From: Gammaproteobacteria bacterium
Lineage (GTDB): Bacteria; Pseudomonadota; Gammaproteobacteria; Steroidobacterales; Woeseiaceae
NCBI GenBank assembly: GCA_018699395.1
Contig: JABIQN010000097.1
Span: forward strand, 1-58,504
Direction of reading: 5' to 3'
DNA length: 58,504 nt
Shown: one piece after another, positions 50,283 through 58,504 of the stretch
Layout: each line of letters starts with the position of its first letter
Position numbering within the stretch: position 1 is the first letter of the stretch
Notes under the pieces: model-generated
What the model saw: the letters and a program-made list of their open reading frames with translations, nothing else
Databases searched by the model: none
Told to the model about the DNA's origin: nothing
Program-made: the position numbers and the translations under genes

Positions 50283-52727
50283 TCAAGACCCAAAGCGGTA
50301 TCGAATTTTTAGAATGATTTGGTCGCTCAGCGGATTATCAAAGGTATCTTCAGCAAGATTGCTGAAAGAGGTGTATTTGGCGGTATTCGATCCTGATTTT
50401 GTCAGAACAAAATATACGTCAGACAGCGGTGCAATTTGCCATCGATAACGAATTTGAATATTCAGATCAGAGACACTGAAATTATCACTCTCTGCATAAG
50501 GTTTGCTGATTTGATTGAGTTTGTATTTTTCTGCATCGATTGTATAAAAATCATTTTCCTGCGCCTGAATTCCAACCCATTGTAAATTTAAACTAAGCTG
50601 CTGTTTGGCATTAATAAAATAGTTAAATTTAAAGTCTGTTTCCCACTTTTGATGAAAAAACGATGTAAAGTCTTTCTCTTGTTGATGTAACAACCAACCC
50701 CCACCGCCATCTACATACTTTAATTTAGCGCTAAAACTGATATTACTTTTTGGAAACCAAGTAAATTCAAATTCTCCTTCATTTTTAGCGCCTCCATAAT
50801 CTTGTCCTTGATGAGTAAGAGAGCCCTCATAAGATATTGTTTTAGAGGGGTCAGTTTTATATTTAAACTGTAATCTAGTTTTTGGTCGAATTCTAAATGT
50901 TCCATTGCCATAACTTTCTCTATCTTCATATCTTTTTGGCGAATATAGAATTAAACCTTCAATTACATTTAGATTATTGAGGGTTATATTGTATTTACTG
51001 CCAAGCCAACCAGATATTTGTTGGTTCTCAAAATTTTCTCCATAATTAAAAAAAACATTGAATTCCGTATTTCTAAATCGACTTGAATTAGCATCTACGG
51101 AAGTATAGTTGTAACTTATTTCTTTGAGATCATTTCTACGGTTAAAGCCGAGATCATTTATTTCCATGCTTTCATCAAATATTTTAGTTCCGAGCTTATG
51201 TATTTTTCCTTTGTTTGGGGTATATAAAATATCAAAGAAACCACCTTGTCCAGATCCATCTTCTTGAGTTTTTGACTGAATATATTGACCATCTGCTTTC
51301 CATGTTCCGGTTTCGCTCAAATAATGGAAATCAGCGGCGTTAACGGTGGCATTGGCCTCTGGTTTTGTTACCAGCGTTGAAATAAAACCTAAGCTCCTAG
51401 TATCACCATTGTCAGTATTCTCATAAAGCAACCTAAATGCACCAAAATTTCTTCCTGCCTGGCTGTAGATTTTATTATCATCTGCGATAAGATCAGTATC
51501 ATCCTCTGAGGCTAAAAGGACGCCATATCGAAATTTATCAATCTGGCCAGTAGCTTTGATGGCCCCATTCAAATTTGCCTTAGTAGTCTTTTTTGTCCTC
51601 TTTGAAAAACTTACTCCATCGGGTACATCCGGAAACATCGGCGCGCTACCGATACGCCTTGTATTTAAAACCGTAACTTTATTTCTTCCTCCAAATAAAG
51701 AATCACTAGCTCTGGGTGTTGCTACAAAAATCTCATTTCCTTCTTGGAAAAATAATCTCTTTTCAGGAAAGAAAGTTTCATTTGCTGATAAATTTACGAC
51801 TATATTATCTGCTTCAACAGCACCAAAATCCGGATTAATAGTGGCTGTTATTTGGGCATTTGTAGATGGGCGCCAGAAGAAATCAGCACCAATTTTTGAT
51901 ATTGCCTTGCTATCAAGTCTGTCATAGGACGATGATATATATGGAAAAATACTCCATTGTTGCTTCAGGTCTACATTATTCATCCTTGTGGGTTGAAACG
52001 AGCTAATAAATTGAGGAAATGATGCTGGAAGAGCAGGCCAAGACCACGTTTCATTTAAATGCGCAACCTCTCTAATACTGTGTATATTTATAATTCTTTC
52101 ATCAGTTCCTTTTGGCATGGCAACTTGAGACCAGGGAATATAATATTCTGCGGACCAACCATCTTTAGTTTCAGCAGTGGCGGCATACCAAACACCATCC
52201 CAATCAGTGGAAAAAATTCTTTCTGGCATCAGTGTCCCATCTGCTTCTGAATCACCCAGTGATATTGAAAACCAATATGCATATTTCCCATCACCGGAAG
52301 TGTCTAAAGAAAATCCAACCCTATCTGACTGCGTTTGATAGTCATCTCTAGATTTGAAGCGTTTTACGAGTGAATTTTTGGGCTGCTCCATTTCCATGGA
52401 TAAGTAGAATCCATCTGATGTATAAAAAAATCGTGTTTTAGTTTCGTAGGTTGTTTCACTTAACGTACTTGGAACCGTTACTTTGTATGGATCGTACGCC
52501 GTAAGATTTTTCCATGCCTGCTCGTCTATTTTTCCATCTATCTTTATTTCTATATCTTTTTCTTCTTTTTTTACTTCAATAATTTCAGAGGTATCTATTT
52601 TTAGTCGTATTGATGGTTGGCTATCTTGAGGAAAAGCAACAGCACTCATTAATAGCAATACCACGCAAAGTAATTGCTTTATAAAATATAATGGATTGTA
52701 GTTTCTGGACTTATTACTGAAGTTCAT
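50283..52727 (-). CDS. DUF5916 protein with CBM9-like domain, outer-membrane beta-barrel type
   Basis: 814 residues. A signal peptide (about 1-35, ending near AFPQ) leads to a CBM9-like N-terminal domain (about 55-240, with KIDGKIDEQAWKNL and YIPWSQVAMP). A long beta-rich part with alternating aromatic strands ends in KIRYRFGS, an outer-membrane barrel type of end. NPDFGAVEADNIVVNLS and FPEKRLFFQEG are DUF5916 signatures. Ligand and role are unknown; polysaccharide or protein handling is a guess. The gene is strongly AT-rich (about 30% GC in parts) against about 50% around it, and splits pncC from recA, so it looks transferred. Confidence 0.85.
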   Translation of the reverse strand: MNFSNKSRNYNPLYFIKQLLCVVLLLMSAVAFPQDSQPSIRLKIDTSEIIEVKKEEKDIEIKIDGKIDEQAWKNLTAYDPYKVTVPSTLSETTYETKTRFFYTSDGFYLSMEMEQPKNSLVKRFKSRDDYQTQSDRVGFSLDTSGDGKYAYWFSISLGDSEADGTLMPERIFSTDWDGVWYAATAETKDGWSAEYYIPWSQVAMPKGTDERIINIHSIREVAHLNETWSWPALPASFPQFISSFQPTRMNNVDLKQQWSIFPYISSSYDRLDSKAISKIGADFFWRPSTNAQITATINPDFGAVEADNIVVNLSANETFFPEKRLFFQEGNEIFVATPRASDSLFGGRNKVTVLNTRRIGSAPMFPDVPDGVSFSKRTKKTTKANLNGAIKATGQIDKFRYGVLLASEDDTDLIADDNKIYSQAGRNFGAFRLLYENTDNGDTRSLGFISTLVTKPEANATVNAADFHYLSETGTWKADGQYIQSKTQEDGSGQGGFFDILYTPNKGKIHKLGTKIFDESMEINDLGFNRRNDLKEISYNYTSVDANSSRFRNTEFNVFFNYGENFENQQISGWLGSKYNITLNNLNVIEGLILYSPKRYEDRESYGNGTFRIRPKTRLQFKYKTDPSKTISYEGSLTHQGQDYGGAKNEGEFEFTWFPKSNISFSAKLKYVDGGGGWLLHQQEKDFTSFFHQKWETDFKFNYFINAKQQLSLNLQWVGIQAQENDFYTIDAEKYKLNQISKPYAESDNFSVSDLNIQIRYRWQIAPLSDVYFVLTKSGSNTAKYTSFSNLAEDTFDNPLSDQIILKIRYRFGS

Positions 52728-52985
52728 TGGTATTTTTATTTGTATGAAATTTACGAAATCGATTATTCCTTAGCTTTTTTAATTCTAACCCATAGTTTCT
52801 ATCTTTAAATAGTTAAGAGGGCGAATAAGTCGCTTCATGAGAGGTAACGACACAGCACTGGATTGGTCGACATCCCAAACTACAATTATTTTTTATAGAT
52901 AGTAACGCCGCATATCAACGCCCCATGAAGTGCTCGCGCATTTACCATTGAGTGGCTGTCGCAGGGAGGCCTCGCTGAATGACCT

Positions 52986-53017
52986 GAATTCGAACTGATT
53001 AAGTCAGTTTCGAGTTC
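52986..53017. repeat. Long near-perfect hairpin between the DUF5916 gene and recA
   Basis: GAATTCGAACTGA (52986-52998), a five-base loop and TCAGTTTCGAGTTC (53004-53017) pair with one bulge and one mismatch. It lies in the 463-base spacer (52728-53190). Its near bases 52728-52800 are AT-rich like the DUF5916 gene; the rest returns to about 50% GC. Apart from this, the promoter and LexA box, I see no feature there. Confidence 0.45.
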
Positions 53018-53116
53018 GAGCGATGTTAGCTACACCCCTTTAAAATAGTAGGTTTCGACCGATACTTCGTGCTTCTTGTGGCTTTATCGAGATTTTAGGG
53101 GTGCTGAAGGCTCCTA

Positions 53117-53145
53117 TTGACGAGGCTTTCATGTGATAGTACTGT
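53117..53145 (+). promoter_or_regulatory. recA promoter
   Basis: TTGACG (53117-53122), a 17-base spacer and TACTGT (53140-53145). The -10 hexamer is part of the LexA box, so bound LexA would block polymerase, as in E. coli recA. Confidence 0.65.
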
Positions 53146-53159
53146 GCATATCTACAGTA
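53140..53159. promoter_or_regulatory. LexA (SOS) box of recA
   Basis: The sequence is TACTGT, eight bases, ACAGTA: a full CTGT-N8-ACAG match to the gammaproteobacterial SOS box with the extra TA on both sides. It lies 31 bases before the recA ATG. Confidence 0.93.
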
Positions 53160-53190
53160 CATCCGAAAATCATCAAATGGCGGCAAAATA

Positions 53191-54258
53191 ATGGACGACA
53201 ATCGAAAGAAAGCACTCGCGCAGGCCCTTGGTCAGATCGAAAAGCAGTTTGGCAAAGGCTCAGTTATGCGTATGGGAGATGGTACCTCTATCAGAGATAT
53301 TGAAGCCATATCGACAGGATCTATTGGCCTTGACGTCGCGCTGGGCATTGGTGGTTTGCCGAAAGGCCGCGTCGTTGAGATCTATGGACCAGAGTCATCC
53401 GGTAAGACGACACTCACATTACAAGTCATTGCTGAAGCGCAGAAAGTTGGTGGTACCGCAGCGTTCATCGATGCGGAGCACGCGCTTGACCCGAGCTATG
53501 CAGAAAAACTGGGCGTCAACGTTGACGAATTACTAGTATCGCAACCGGACACCGGTGAGCAAGCACTCGAAATCACTGACATGCTGGTTCGTTCCAGCGC
53601 TGTCGATATCATCGTCATCGACTCCGTCGCAGCATTGACACCGAAAGCGGAAATTGAAGGTGAAATGGGCGACTCACACATGGGCTTACAAGCTCGTTTG
53701 ATGTCGCAGGCGCTCAGAAAACTGACGGGTAACATCAAGCGATCAAATGTGATGGTTATTTTCATCAACCAGATCCGAATGAAGATCGGTGTCATGTTCG
53801 GCAGTCCCGAGACAACCACGGGCGGAAACGCACTTAAGTTTTATGCTTCAGTTCGTCTTGATATCCGCCGAATTGGCGCGATCAAGAAAGGTGACGAAGT
53901 GGTGGGCAACCAGACGCGTGTCAAAGTGGTTAAGAATAAAGTATCGCCACCATTCAAACAGGCCGAATTCGAGATTCTTTACGGTAAGGGAATTTCCCGC
54001 CTGGGCGAGCTCATTGATCTCGGCGTACAGAACGACATCGTTAATAAGGCGGGTTCGTGGTACAGCTATGGCGACGATCGTATCGGGCAGGGCAAAGACA
54101 ATGCCAGCGAGTTTTTGAAAGAGCATCCTGATATGGCCGACGAGATTGAAAAACGAGTTCGTGCCATCTTGATGCCGCCACCCGTCGTAGCCGTTCCGGA
54201 TGTCCCTAAGCTTACAGATGATGCCGAAGCAGAGCCTGCGGCCAAAGAAGCCTCGTAA
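53191..54258 (+). CDS. recA: Recombinase RecA
   Basis: 355 residues. It forms filaments on single-stranded DNA for strand exchange and stimulates LexA self-cleavage. Walker A is GPESSGKT (66-73); Walker B region [22 protein letters not shown] (short core VIDSVAAL), loop 2 with [22 protein letters not shown]-type sequence, and an acidic C-terminus. No intein. It is followed by a small terminator and recX. Confidence 0.98.
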   Translation: MDDNRKKALAQALGQIEKQFGKGSVMRMGDGTSIRDIEAISTGSIGLDVALGIGGLPKGRVVEIYGPESSGKTTLTLQVIAEAQKVGGTAAFIDAEHALDPSYAEKLGVNVDELLVSQPDTGEQALEITDMLVRSSAVDIIVIDSVAALTPKAEIEGEMGDSHMGLQARLMSQALRKLTGNIKRSNVMVIFINQIRMKIGVMFGSPETTTGGNALKFYASVRLDIRRIGAIKKGDEVVGNQTRVKVVKNKVSPPFKQAEFEILYGKGISRLGELIDLGVQNDIVNKAGSWYSYGDDRIGQGKDNASEFLKEHPDMADEIEKRVRAILMPPPVVAVPDVPKLTDDAEAEPAAKEAS

Positions 54259-54270
54259 GGGCGGCTTTTT
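54248..54270 (+). terminator. Weak terminator at the recA end, before recX
   Basis: AAGCC (54248-54252) and GGCTT (54263-54267) form a five-pair stem, with TTT after. The stem spans the recA stop codon, so translating ribosomes may disturb it. In E. coli a leaky terminator here limits recX expression. Confidence 0.55.
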
Positions 54271-54311
54271 ATATACCCTTGTGTGTCATAGGAGCGCGTT
54301 CTATACGCGAC

Positions 54312-54800
54312 ATGGAGTTACACGAAGAAATTAGTGATCTTCTCGCAGATGAGGGGGAAGATCGTTTTTCGTGCCCGAAAGAAGCGCGCAAGAAGGCAAT
54401 GGATTTTCTGGCTCGTCGTGAATACGGCCAAGCTGAACTCATCAAGAAGCTTGCAGATAAAGGCTATATTCGAAAGATCGTAGAGGCAGCGGTAGTAGCG
54501 CTCACCAGCGAAGGCCTACAAAGCGATGATCGATTCGCCGAGGCCTTTGTTCAATCACGCATCAATCAAGGTAAGGGCCCGGTACGTATTCGCCTCGATT
54601 TGAGTCAACGCGGAATCAGCGATGCGGTGACTGAGATGGCTATTGATGAGTCAGCAGCCGATTGGCATGGTTTGGCGCTCAATGTACGGTTCCGAAAGTT
54701 CGGCGCGAGTAAACCCAAGGACTTCAAAGCTAAGGCGAAGCAGATGCGCTTCTTGCAGTACCGCGGATTCGAGCAGGACCATATCCAATCGGCGTTTTAG
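54312..54800 (+). CDS. recX: Regulatory protein RecX
   Basis: 162 residues. It caps and limits RecA filaments. The three-helix repeats are visible: AMDFLARREYGQAELIKKLADKGY-type first repeat (core AMDFLARREYGQAEL), then SDDRFAEAFVQSRINQGKGPVRI and KFGASKPKDFKAKAKQMRFLQYRGF. The ATG at 54312 is chosen with AGGAG 18 bases upstream; an upstream GTG at 54279 is possible. It lies between recA and alaS. Confidence 0.92.
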   Translation: MELHEEISDLLADEGEDRFSCPKEARKKAMDFLARREYGQAELIKKLADKGYIRKIVEAAVVALTSEGLQSDDRFAEAFVQSRINQGKGPVRIRLDLSQRGISDAVTEMAIDESAADWHGLALNVRFRKFGASKPKDFKAKAKQMRFLQYRGFEQDHIQSAF

Positions 54801-54817
54801 CCGTTACCATACGCTAG

Positions 54818-57424
54818 ATGGCATCGATGACGAGTAATGAGCTGCGCCAGGCATTCCTGGAATTTTTCCGTGAGAACGATCATGAGATCGTTGCGAGCTC
54901 CCCCCTGTTGCCTGGCAATGACCCGACACTCTTGTTTACCAATGCAGGCATGGTTCAATTCAAGGACGTGTTCCTTGGTGACGAGGAGCGCAACTATAAT
55001 AAGGCGACATCTTCGCAGCGTTGTGTAAGAGCTGGCGGCAAACATAACGACCTTGAAAATGTGGGTTATACCGCGAGGCATCACACATTCTTTGAGATGC
55101 TCGGAAACTTCAGTTTTGGAGATTACTTCAAGCGTGAAGCGATTCAATACGGTTGGGATTTTCTGACGGGAACGCTCGGTTTGGCACCGGAGAAACTGTG
55201 GATCACTGTCTTCGAAGACGATGAGGAAGCAGCCGATATCTGGCTAAACGAGATGAAGGTCGATCCCAAGCGTTTTTCACGTTTGAGTGCCAAAGACAAC
55301 TTCTGGGCGATGGGTGATACCGGTCCCTGCGGCCCTTGCTCGGAGATTTTTTACGATCACGGTGCGGACATACCGGGCGGCCCACCTGGATCGCCAGACG
55401 AAGACGGCGATCGCTATGTTGAGATCTGGAATCTTGTCTTCATGCAGTTCGATCGCTCGGCAAACGGAGAGATGACGGCATTGCCTAAGCCGTCCGTTGA
55501 TACGGGCATGGGCCTCGAACGCATCGCTGCAGTCATGCAAGGCGTCCACACTAACTACGATATTGATCTGTTCGCGAACCTGATCACGGCTATCGTTGAT
55601 GTGCTTGGTGTCGAGAAAGACGGCTCAAGTTCACTCAATGTTATCGCCGATCACATTCGTGCCTGTTCATTCCTTATTGTTGATGGTGTCCTACCAGGCA
55701 ATGAGGGCAGGGGCTATGTTCTGCGTCGGATCATTCGTCGCGCTGTCCGCCATGGTAAAAAGCTTGGCACCGACGAGCCGTTTTTCCACAAACTTGTTGC
55801 GCCGCTTGCAAAAGAAATGGGCGATGCGTATCCGGAGCTTGTGAAAGCAATGGCGCACGTTGAGAAAGTATTACAAAAGGAAGAGCGGCGTTTCGCGGAG
55901 ACTCTGGATCAGGGCATGGAAATCCTCGAGTCGGCCATTTCAGAATTGAAAGGTGAGCAAATACCGGGTGCAGTCGTATTCAAGTTGTACGACACCTACG
56001 GCTTTCCAATTGATCTGACAGCGGACATCGCCCGCGAACGCGACCTGACAATTGATCATGACGGTTTCGAGACGGCTATGGGTCAGCAGCGTGAACGCGC
56101 GCGCGCTGCCAGCAAGTTTGGCAGTGCCGCTACAGATTCCTTAAAGACGAATGCTGAGACCGAATTCCTAGGCTACGATGGTACCGACGCTGCGAGCGAG
56201 ATTGTCGCCTTATACAAGGGTGATGAATCGGTCGATTCACTACAGGCCGACGAAGAGGGCATCATCATTCTATCTGCCACTCCGTTTTATGCGGAAAGTG
56301 GCGGCCAGATCGGCGACACAGGCATCCTAGTTTCGGACGGCAAACTATTCTCCGTTCTGGATACCCAGAAAAGCGGTAAAGCGAATATTCATTTCGGTGC
56401 TGTCGAGCAGGGCGAATTTAAAGTTGGCGACGCTGTCGAAGCAGTTGTAGACGCCGAGCGCCGGCAGGCTATTCGCCTTAATCATACAGCGACGCATCTG
56501 ATGCACGCCGCTATGCAGCAGGTATTGGGTGACCACGTGACGCAGAAAGGCTCGCTCGTTGCACCGGATCGACTGCGTTTCGACTTCTCACATTACGAAC
56601 GAGTGACGCCACAGCAGATTCAAGACATTGAAGATATCGTGAATGTCGAGATCCGAAACAACACCGCAACTGTTACAGAGTTAATGACTTACGATGAAGC
56701 TATCGATGCAGGTGCGTTGGCCTTATTCGGTGAAAAGTATGGCGACACAGTTCGAGTGCTGAGATTTGGTGATTTCTCGGTGGAACTGTGTGGCGGAACG
56801 CACGTTGATCGCACTGGAGACATCGGCGCTTTCAAGATTACCTCTGAAGGCGGCGTTGCTTCTGGCGTACGTCGCATCGAGGCCGTAACAGGAAAAAGCG
56901 CGTTGGATTGGGTCGACACGAATCAACAACGACTCGATGATCTGGCGGGCCTCTTAAAGACACGACCCGGTCTCGCCGCGTCGCGCGTTAAACAATTATT
57001 GAACCGCAACAAGGAACTTGAGAAAGAACTGGCGGCCGCGAAGCAGGCACTGATCATAGGAAGTGGCGCTGATTTAACCGATGGTATCCAGAAAATTGCG
57101 GGCATTAAGGTGATGGTAGGCCGCATGGACGGCACTGATGCCAAGACCCTGAGGGCCGCGGTCGACAAGTTTAAGGATAAACTGGGTAGTGCAATTGTGG
57201 TCTTGGGTTCCGTCAATGGCGATCGAGTGCATCTGGCCGCCGGTGTGACCAAAGACAATATCGACAAAATTAAAGCAGGTGAGCTCATTAAACCTATCGC
57301 TGAGCAAATTGGGGGCAAAGGCGGTGGACGGCCCGATTTTGCGCAAGCCGGTGGAGTAGATGTTGCGGCTCTTGATCAAGCGCTCGAATCTGTGGCGGCA
57401 TGGGTGGCGGAACAACTGAGATGA
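54818..57424 (+). CDS. alaS: Alanyl-tRNA synthetase
   Basis: 868 residues (E. coli 876). A class II synthetase with the catalytic core ([41 protein letters not shown]), a tRNA-recognition part, the editing domain with [12 protein letters not shown] and [13 protein letters not shown] for zinc binding, and the C-terminal DHHA1 region ending [12 protein letters not shown]. The start may be 54818 or 54827. It follows recX by 17 bases. Confidence 0.97.
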   Translation: MASMTSNELRQAFLEFFRENDHEIVASSPLLPGNDPTLLFTNAGMVQFKDVFLGDEERNYNKATSSQRCVRAGGKHNDLENVGYTARHHTFFEMLGNFSFGDYFKREAIQYGWDFLTGTLGLAPEKLWITVFEDDEEAADIWLNEMKVDPKRFSRLSAKDNFWAMGDTGPCGPCSEIFYDHGADIPGGPPGSPDEDGDRYVEIWNLVFMQFDRSANGEMTALPKPSVDTGMGLERIAAVMQGVHTNYDIDLFANLITAIVDVLGVEKDGSSSLNVIADHIRACSFLIVDGVLPGNEGRGYVLRRIIRRAVRHGKKLGTDEPFFHKLVAPLAKEMGDAYPELVKAMAHVEKVLQKEERRFAETLDQGMEILESAISELKGEQIPGAVVFKLYDTYGFPIDLTADIARERDLTIDHDGFETAMGQQRERARAASKFGSAATDSLKTNAETEFLGYDGTDAASEIVALYKGDESVDSLQADEEGIIILSATPFYAESGGQIGDTGILVSDGKLFSVLDTQKSGKANIHFGAVEQGEFKVGDAVEAVVDAERRQAIRLNHTATHLMHAAMQQVLGDHVTQKGSLVAPDRLRFDFSHYERVTPQQIQDIEDIVNVEIRNNTATVTELMTYDEAIDAGALALFGEKYGDTVRVLRFGDFSVELCGGTHVDRTGDIGAFKITSEGGVASGVRRIEAVTGKSALDWVDTNQQRLDDLAGLLKTRPGLAASRVKQLLNRNKELEKELAAAKQALIIGSGADLTDGIQKIAGIKVMVGRMDGTDAKTLRAAVDKFKDKLGSAIVVLGSVNGDRVHLAAGVTKDNIDKIKAGELIKPIAEQIGGKGGGRPDFAQAGGVDVAALDQALESVAAWVAEQLR

Positions 57425-57536
57425 TCTTGCGTTTCAAATTCTATATGAGAACGAAAATAATTAATTATTACAACAGGTTAGGGGTTAGCATGTGCATAAG
57501 AACAGGGCATTGCCCTATCAGGCAGAAGAGTAAGTC

Positions 57537-57749
57537 ATGCTGATTCTGACGCGACAAGCGGGCGAGACAGTAATGATCGGAAGCGATGTCACGATTACGG
57601 TGCTCGGGGTCAAGGGAAATCAGGTCCGGATAGGGATCAATGCACCGAAAGATGTTGCCGTTCATCGGGAAGAAATTTACGAGCGAATCAAAAGTGAACA
57701 GGCCGCTGACGGTGATGCCGCGCCCAGTAGTGATGATAAGTCAGAATAA
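57537..57749 (+). CDS. csrA: Carbon storage regulator CsrA
   Basis: 70 residues. A small dimer binding GGA motifs in mRNA leaders to control metabolism, motility and biofilm. [15 protein letters not shown] starts it; [10 protein letters not shown] with R44 and L4 forms the RNA-binding site. The leader has a small hairpin AGGGC/GCCCT (57504-57516). The aspartokinase gene often found between alaS and csrA is absent. Confidence 0.97.
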   Translation: MLILTRQAGETVMIGSDVTITVLGVKGNQVRIGINAPKDVAVHREEIYERIKSEQAADGDAAPSSDDKSE

Positions 57750-57797
57750 GCTCGATTTTCGCTTTACCCAAAATACCTCTGACAGTAATATTTTTGC

Positions 57798-57828
57798 CCC
57801 GCGCAGCCAGAGGCATGCGGGTTTTCTT
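57798..57828 (+). terminator. Rho-independent terminator of csrA
   Basis: CCCGC (57798-57802) pairs with GCGGG (57817-57821), with an inner GCC-AGA-GGC stem, followed by TTTTCTT. It ends just before the convergent TIGR02450 gene. Confidence 0.75.
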
Positions 57829-57831
57829 CGA

Positions 57832-58059
57832 CTAGTTTTCCGTTCCTGAAAGCCATCCCTGCTTCCAAACTTGCCCATCCCTTAGACTTTTCCAATCTAT
57901 AGCTTGCTCTCTTTTGGTAAAGACTGCTTCTAATATACAAGAAAGAACTACACCGCCCTCATCGTAATCTACGCTTGTTACTATGAAGTGCTTTTCTTTG
58001 TTTTTTGGATTTACTGCTGTCCACTTACTGTTTAAGAGTTTGTTAGTTAGCTTTTTCAT
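57832..58059 (-). CDS. TIGR02450 family Trp-rich small protein
   Basis: 75 residues from the ATG at 58059. The pattern is the TIGR02450 family: KLLNSKWTAVNPKNKEKHF, a beta segment with ILEAVFTKREQAIDW, then SLRDGQVWKQGWL, with the three tryptophans W17-like, W-K and W-x4-W placed as in relatives. Function is unknown. A longer frame from 58131 would overlap the Sel1 gene; the shorter start lies 13 bases after its stop. Both genes are a little AT-rich compared with csrA. Confidence 0.8.
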   Translation of the reverse strand: MKKLTNKLLNSKWTAVNPKNKEKHFIVTSVDYDEGGVVLSCILEAVFTKREQAIDWKSLRDGQVWKQGWLSGTEN

Positions 58060-58072
58060 CTGCTTGAAATTA

Positions 58073-58504
58073 TCAATTCCCCTGCTGAACCCTGTCAAAG
58101 ATCTTTGTCGAAAGTTTTTGTGCTTTGGCAATTTGGGCGGAGGTCATTTGCTCTTCTACGATTGCCCGATTACCACTCGCAGCTTCATCTCCAGAGGCTG
58201 AAGCGATATTCCACCACGCATACGCTGTTACATAATTAACAGGTACGCCTTGACCCCTGTAATGCATGACGCCAAGATTGTTTTGGGCGATTACATACCC
58301 TTTATCAGCAACTAGTTGATACCATTTTACCGCCTCTATATCGTCTTCAGGCACACCTTCGCCATTTTGATACATGATGCCAAGATTGTATTGGGCGATT
58401 GCATCCCCCTGATCAGCAGCTTCAAGCATTTCTTCAAAATCAGGGGCTTGTCCAACAGCCATAACAGGCGTCAGGAAAAAACCCAATAGGAGGCATTGCC
58501 TAAA
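58073..58504 (-). CDS. Sel1-repeat protein, exported, cut by the window end
   Basis: At least 143 residues. The frame runs open to the window edge, and the residues there (CLLLGFFLTPVMAVG) look like the hydrophobic core of a signal peptide, so the true start lies just outside. Two to three Sel1 repeats follow: EAADQGDAIAQYNLGIMYQNG, VADKGYVIAQNNLGVMHYRGQG and AYAWWNIASASGDEAA (first shown by its AIAQYNLGIMYQNG core). Sel1 proteins are interaction scaffolds; partner unknown. Confidence 0.85.
   Translation of the reverse strand, partial: FRQCLLLGFFLTPVMAVGQAPDFEEMLEAADQGDAIAQYNLGIMYQNGEGVPEDDIEAVKWYQLVADKGYVIAQNNLGVMHYRGQGVPVNYVTAYAWWNIASASGDEAASGNRAIVEEQMTSAQIAKAQKLSTKIFDRVQQGN

Noticed and set aside
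57425-57536. Remnant of an aspartokinase gene between alaS and csrA
   Set aside because: The gap is only 112 bases and shows no lysC-like coding; only a small hairpin is present.

Overview
The window is a stretch of chromosome from a Gram-negative bacterium, most likely a gammaproteobacterium. The evidence is the complete dcw cell-wall/division cluster with mraZ and ftsL, lpxC, the stringent-starvation pair sspA-sspB behind petABC, zapD, lpoA, a type A-like RNase P RNA, and the pncC-recA-recX-alaS-csrA order. Most of the sequence has roughly 50% GC by eye. A respiratory bc1 complex and several SD-poor or TTG/GTG starts are also present. Gene order resembles marine/Chromatiales-like gammaproteobacteria more than enteric bacteria, but I cannot name a genus.

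Layout. 1-1376 (minus): kdsD (cut by the window edge) and a YrbG-type exchanger, divergent from ibaG-murA (1552-3061). 3396-7111: petA-petB-petC-sspA-sspB. 7159-10004 (minus): a SIS-domain protein (diaA) and lpoA, divergent from rsmI (10053-10889). 11119-11500: rnpB. 11765-30497: promoter, MraZ operator and the unbroken series mraZ-rsmH-ftsL-ftsI-murE-murF-mraY-murD-ftsW-murG-murC-murB-ddlB-ftsQ-ftsA-ftsZ-lpxC, many genes overlapping by ATGA or TGATG. 30501-35474: dciA (minus), an M23 envelope peptidase, secA, mutT. 35490-39054 (minus): zapD, coaE, pilD and two type IV pilins. 39193-42895: sucC-sucD-nadE. 42892-43746 (minus): bamD. 43837-48338: rluD-pgeF, then fmdB-type zinc ribbon, DUF502 and aspS. 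48451-50217: a GT4 glycosyltransferase and pncC. 50283-52727 (minus): a clearly AT-rich DUF5916 outer-membrane-type gene wedged between pncC and recA. 53191-57749: recA-recX-alaS-csrA. 57832-58504 (minus): a TIGR02450 Trp-rich protein and a Sel1-repeat protein cut by the window end.

The genes are mainly housekeeping: peptidoglycan precursor synthesis, septum formation, LPS (kdsD, lpxC), outer-membrane assembly (lpoA, bamD), protein export (secA), bc1 respiration, succinyl-CoA synthetase, NAD synthesis, translation (aspS, alaS, rluD) and the SOS recombinase. No CRISPR array, prophage, insertion sequence, toxin-antitoxin pair, tRNA or rRNA was found.

The signals most worth a second look are: a near-identical 45-bp segment shared, in the same reading frame, by the start of petB and the end of bamD; mutually exclusive hairpins directly before aspS; a MraZ-type operator with exact 10-bp repeat spacing; the AT-rich DUF5916 insertion between pncC and recA; a possible small membrane-protein ORF next to rnpB; and tandem pilins beside pilD without pilB or pilC. 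I did not find a convincing new multi-gene system.
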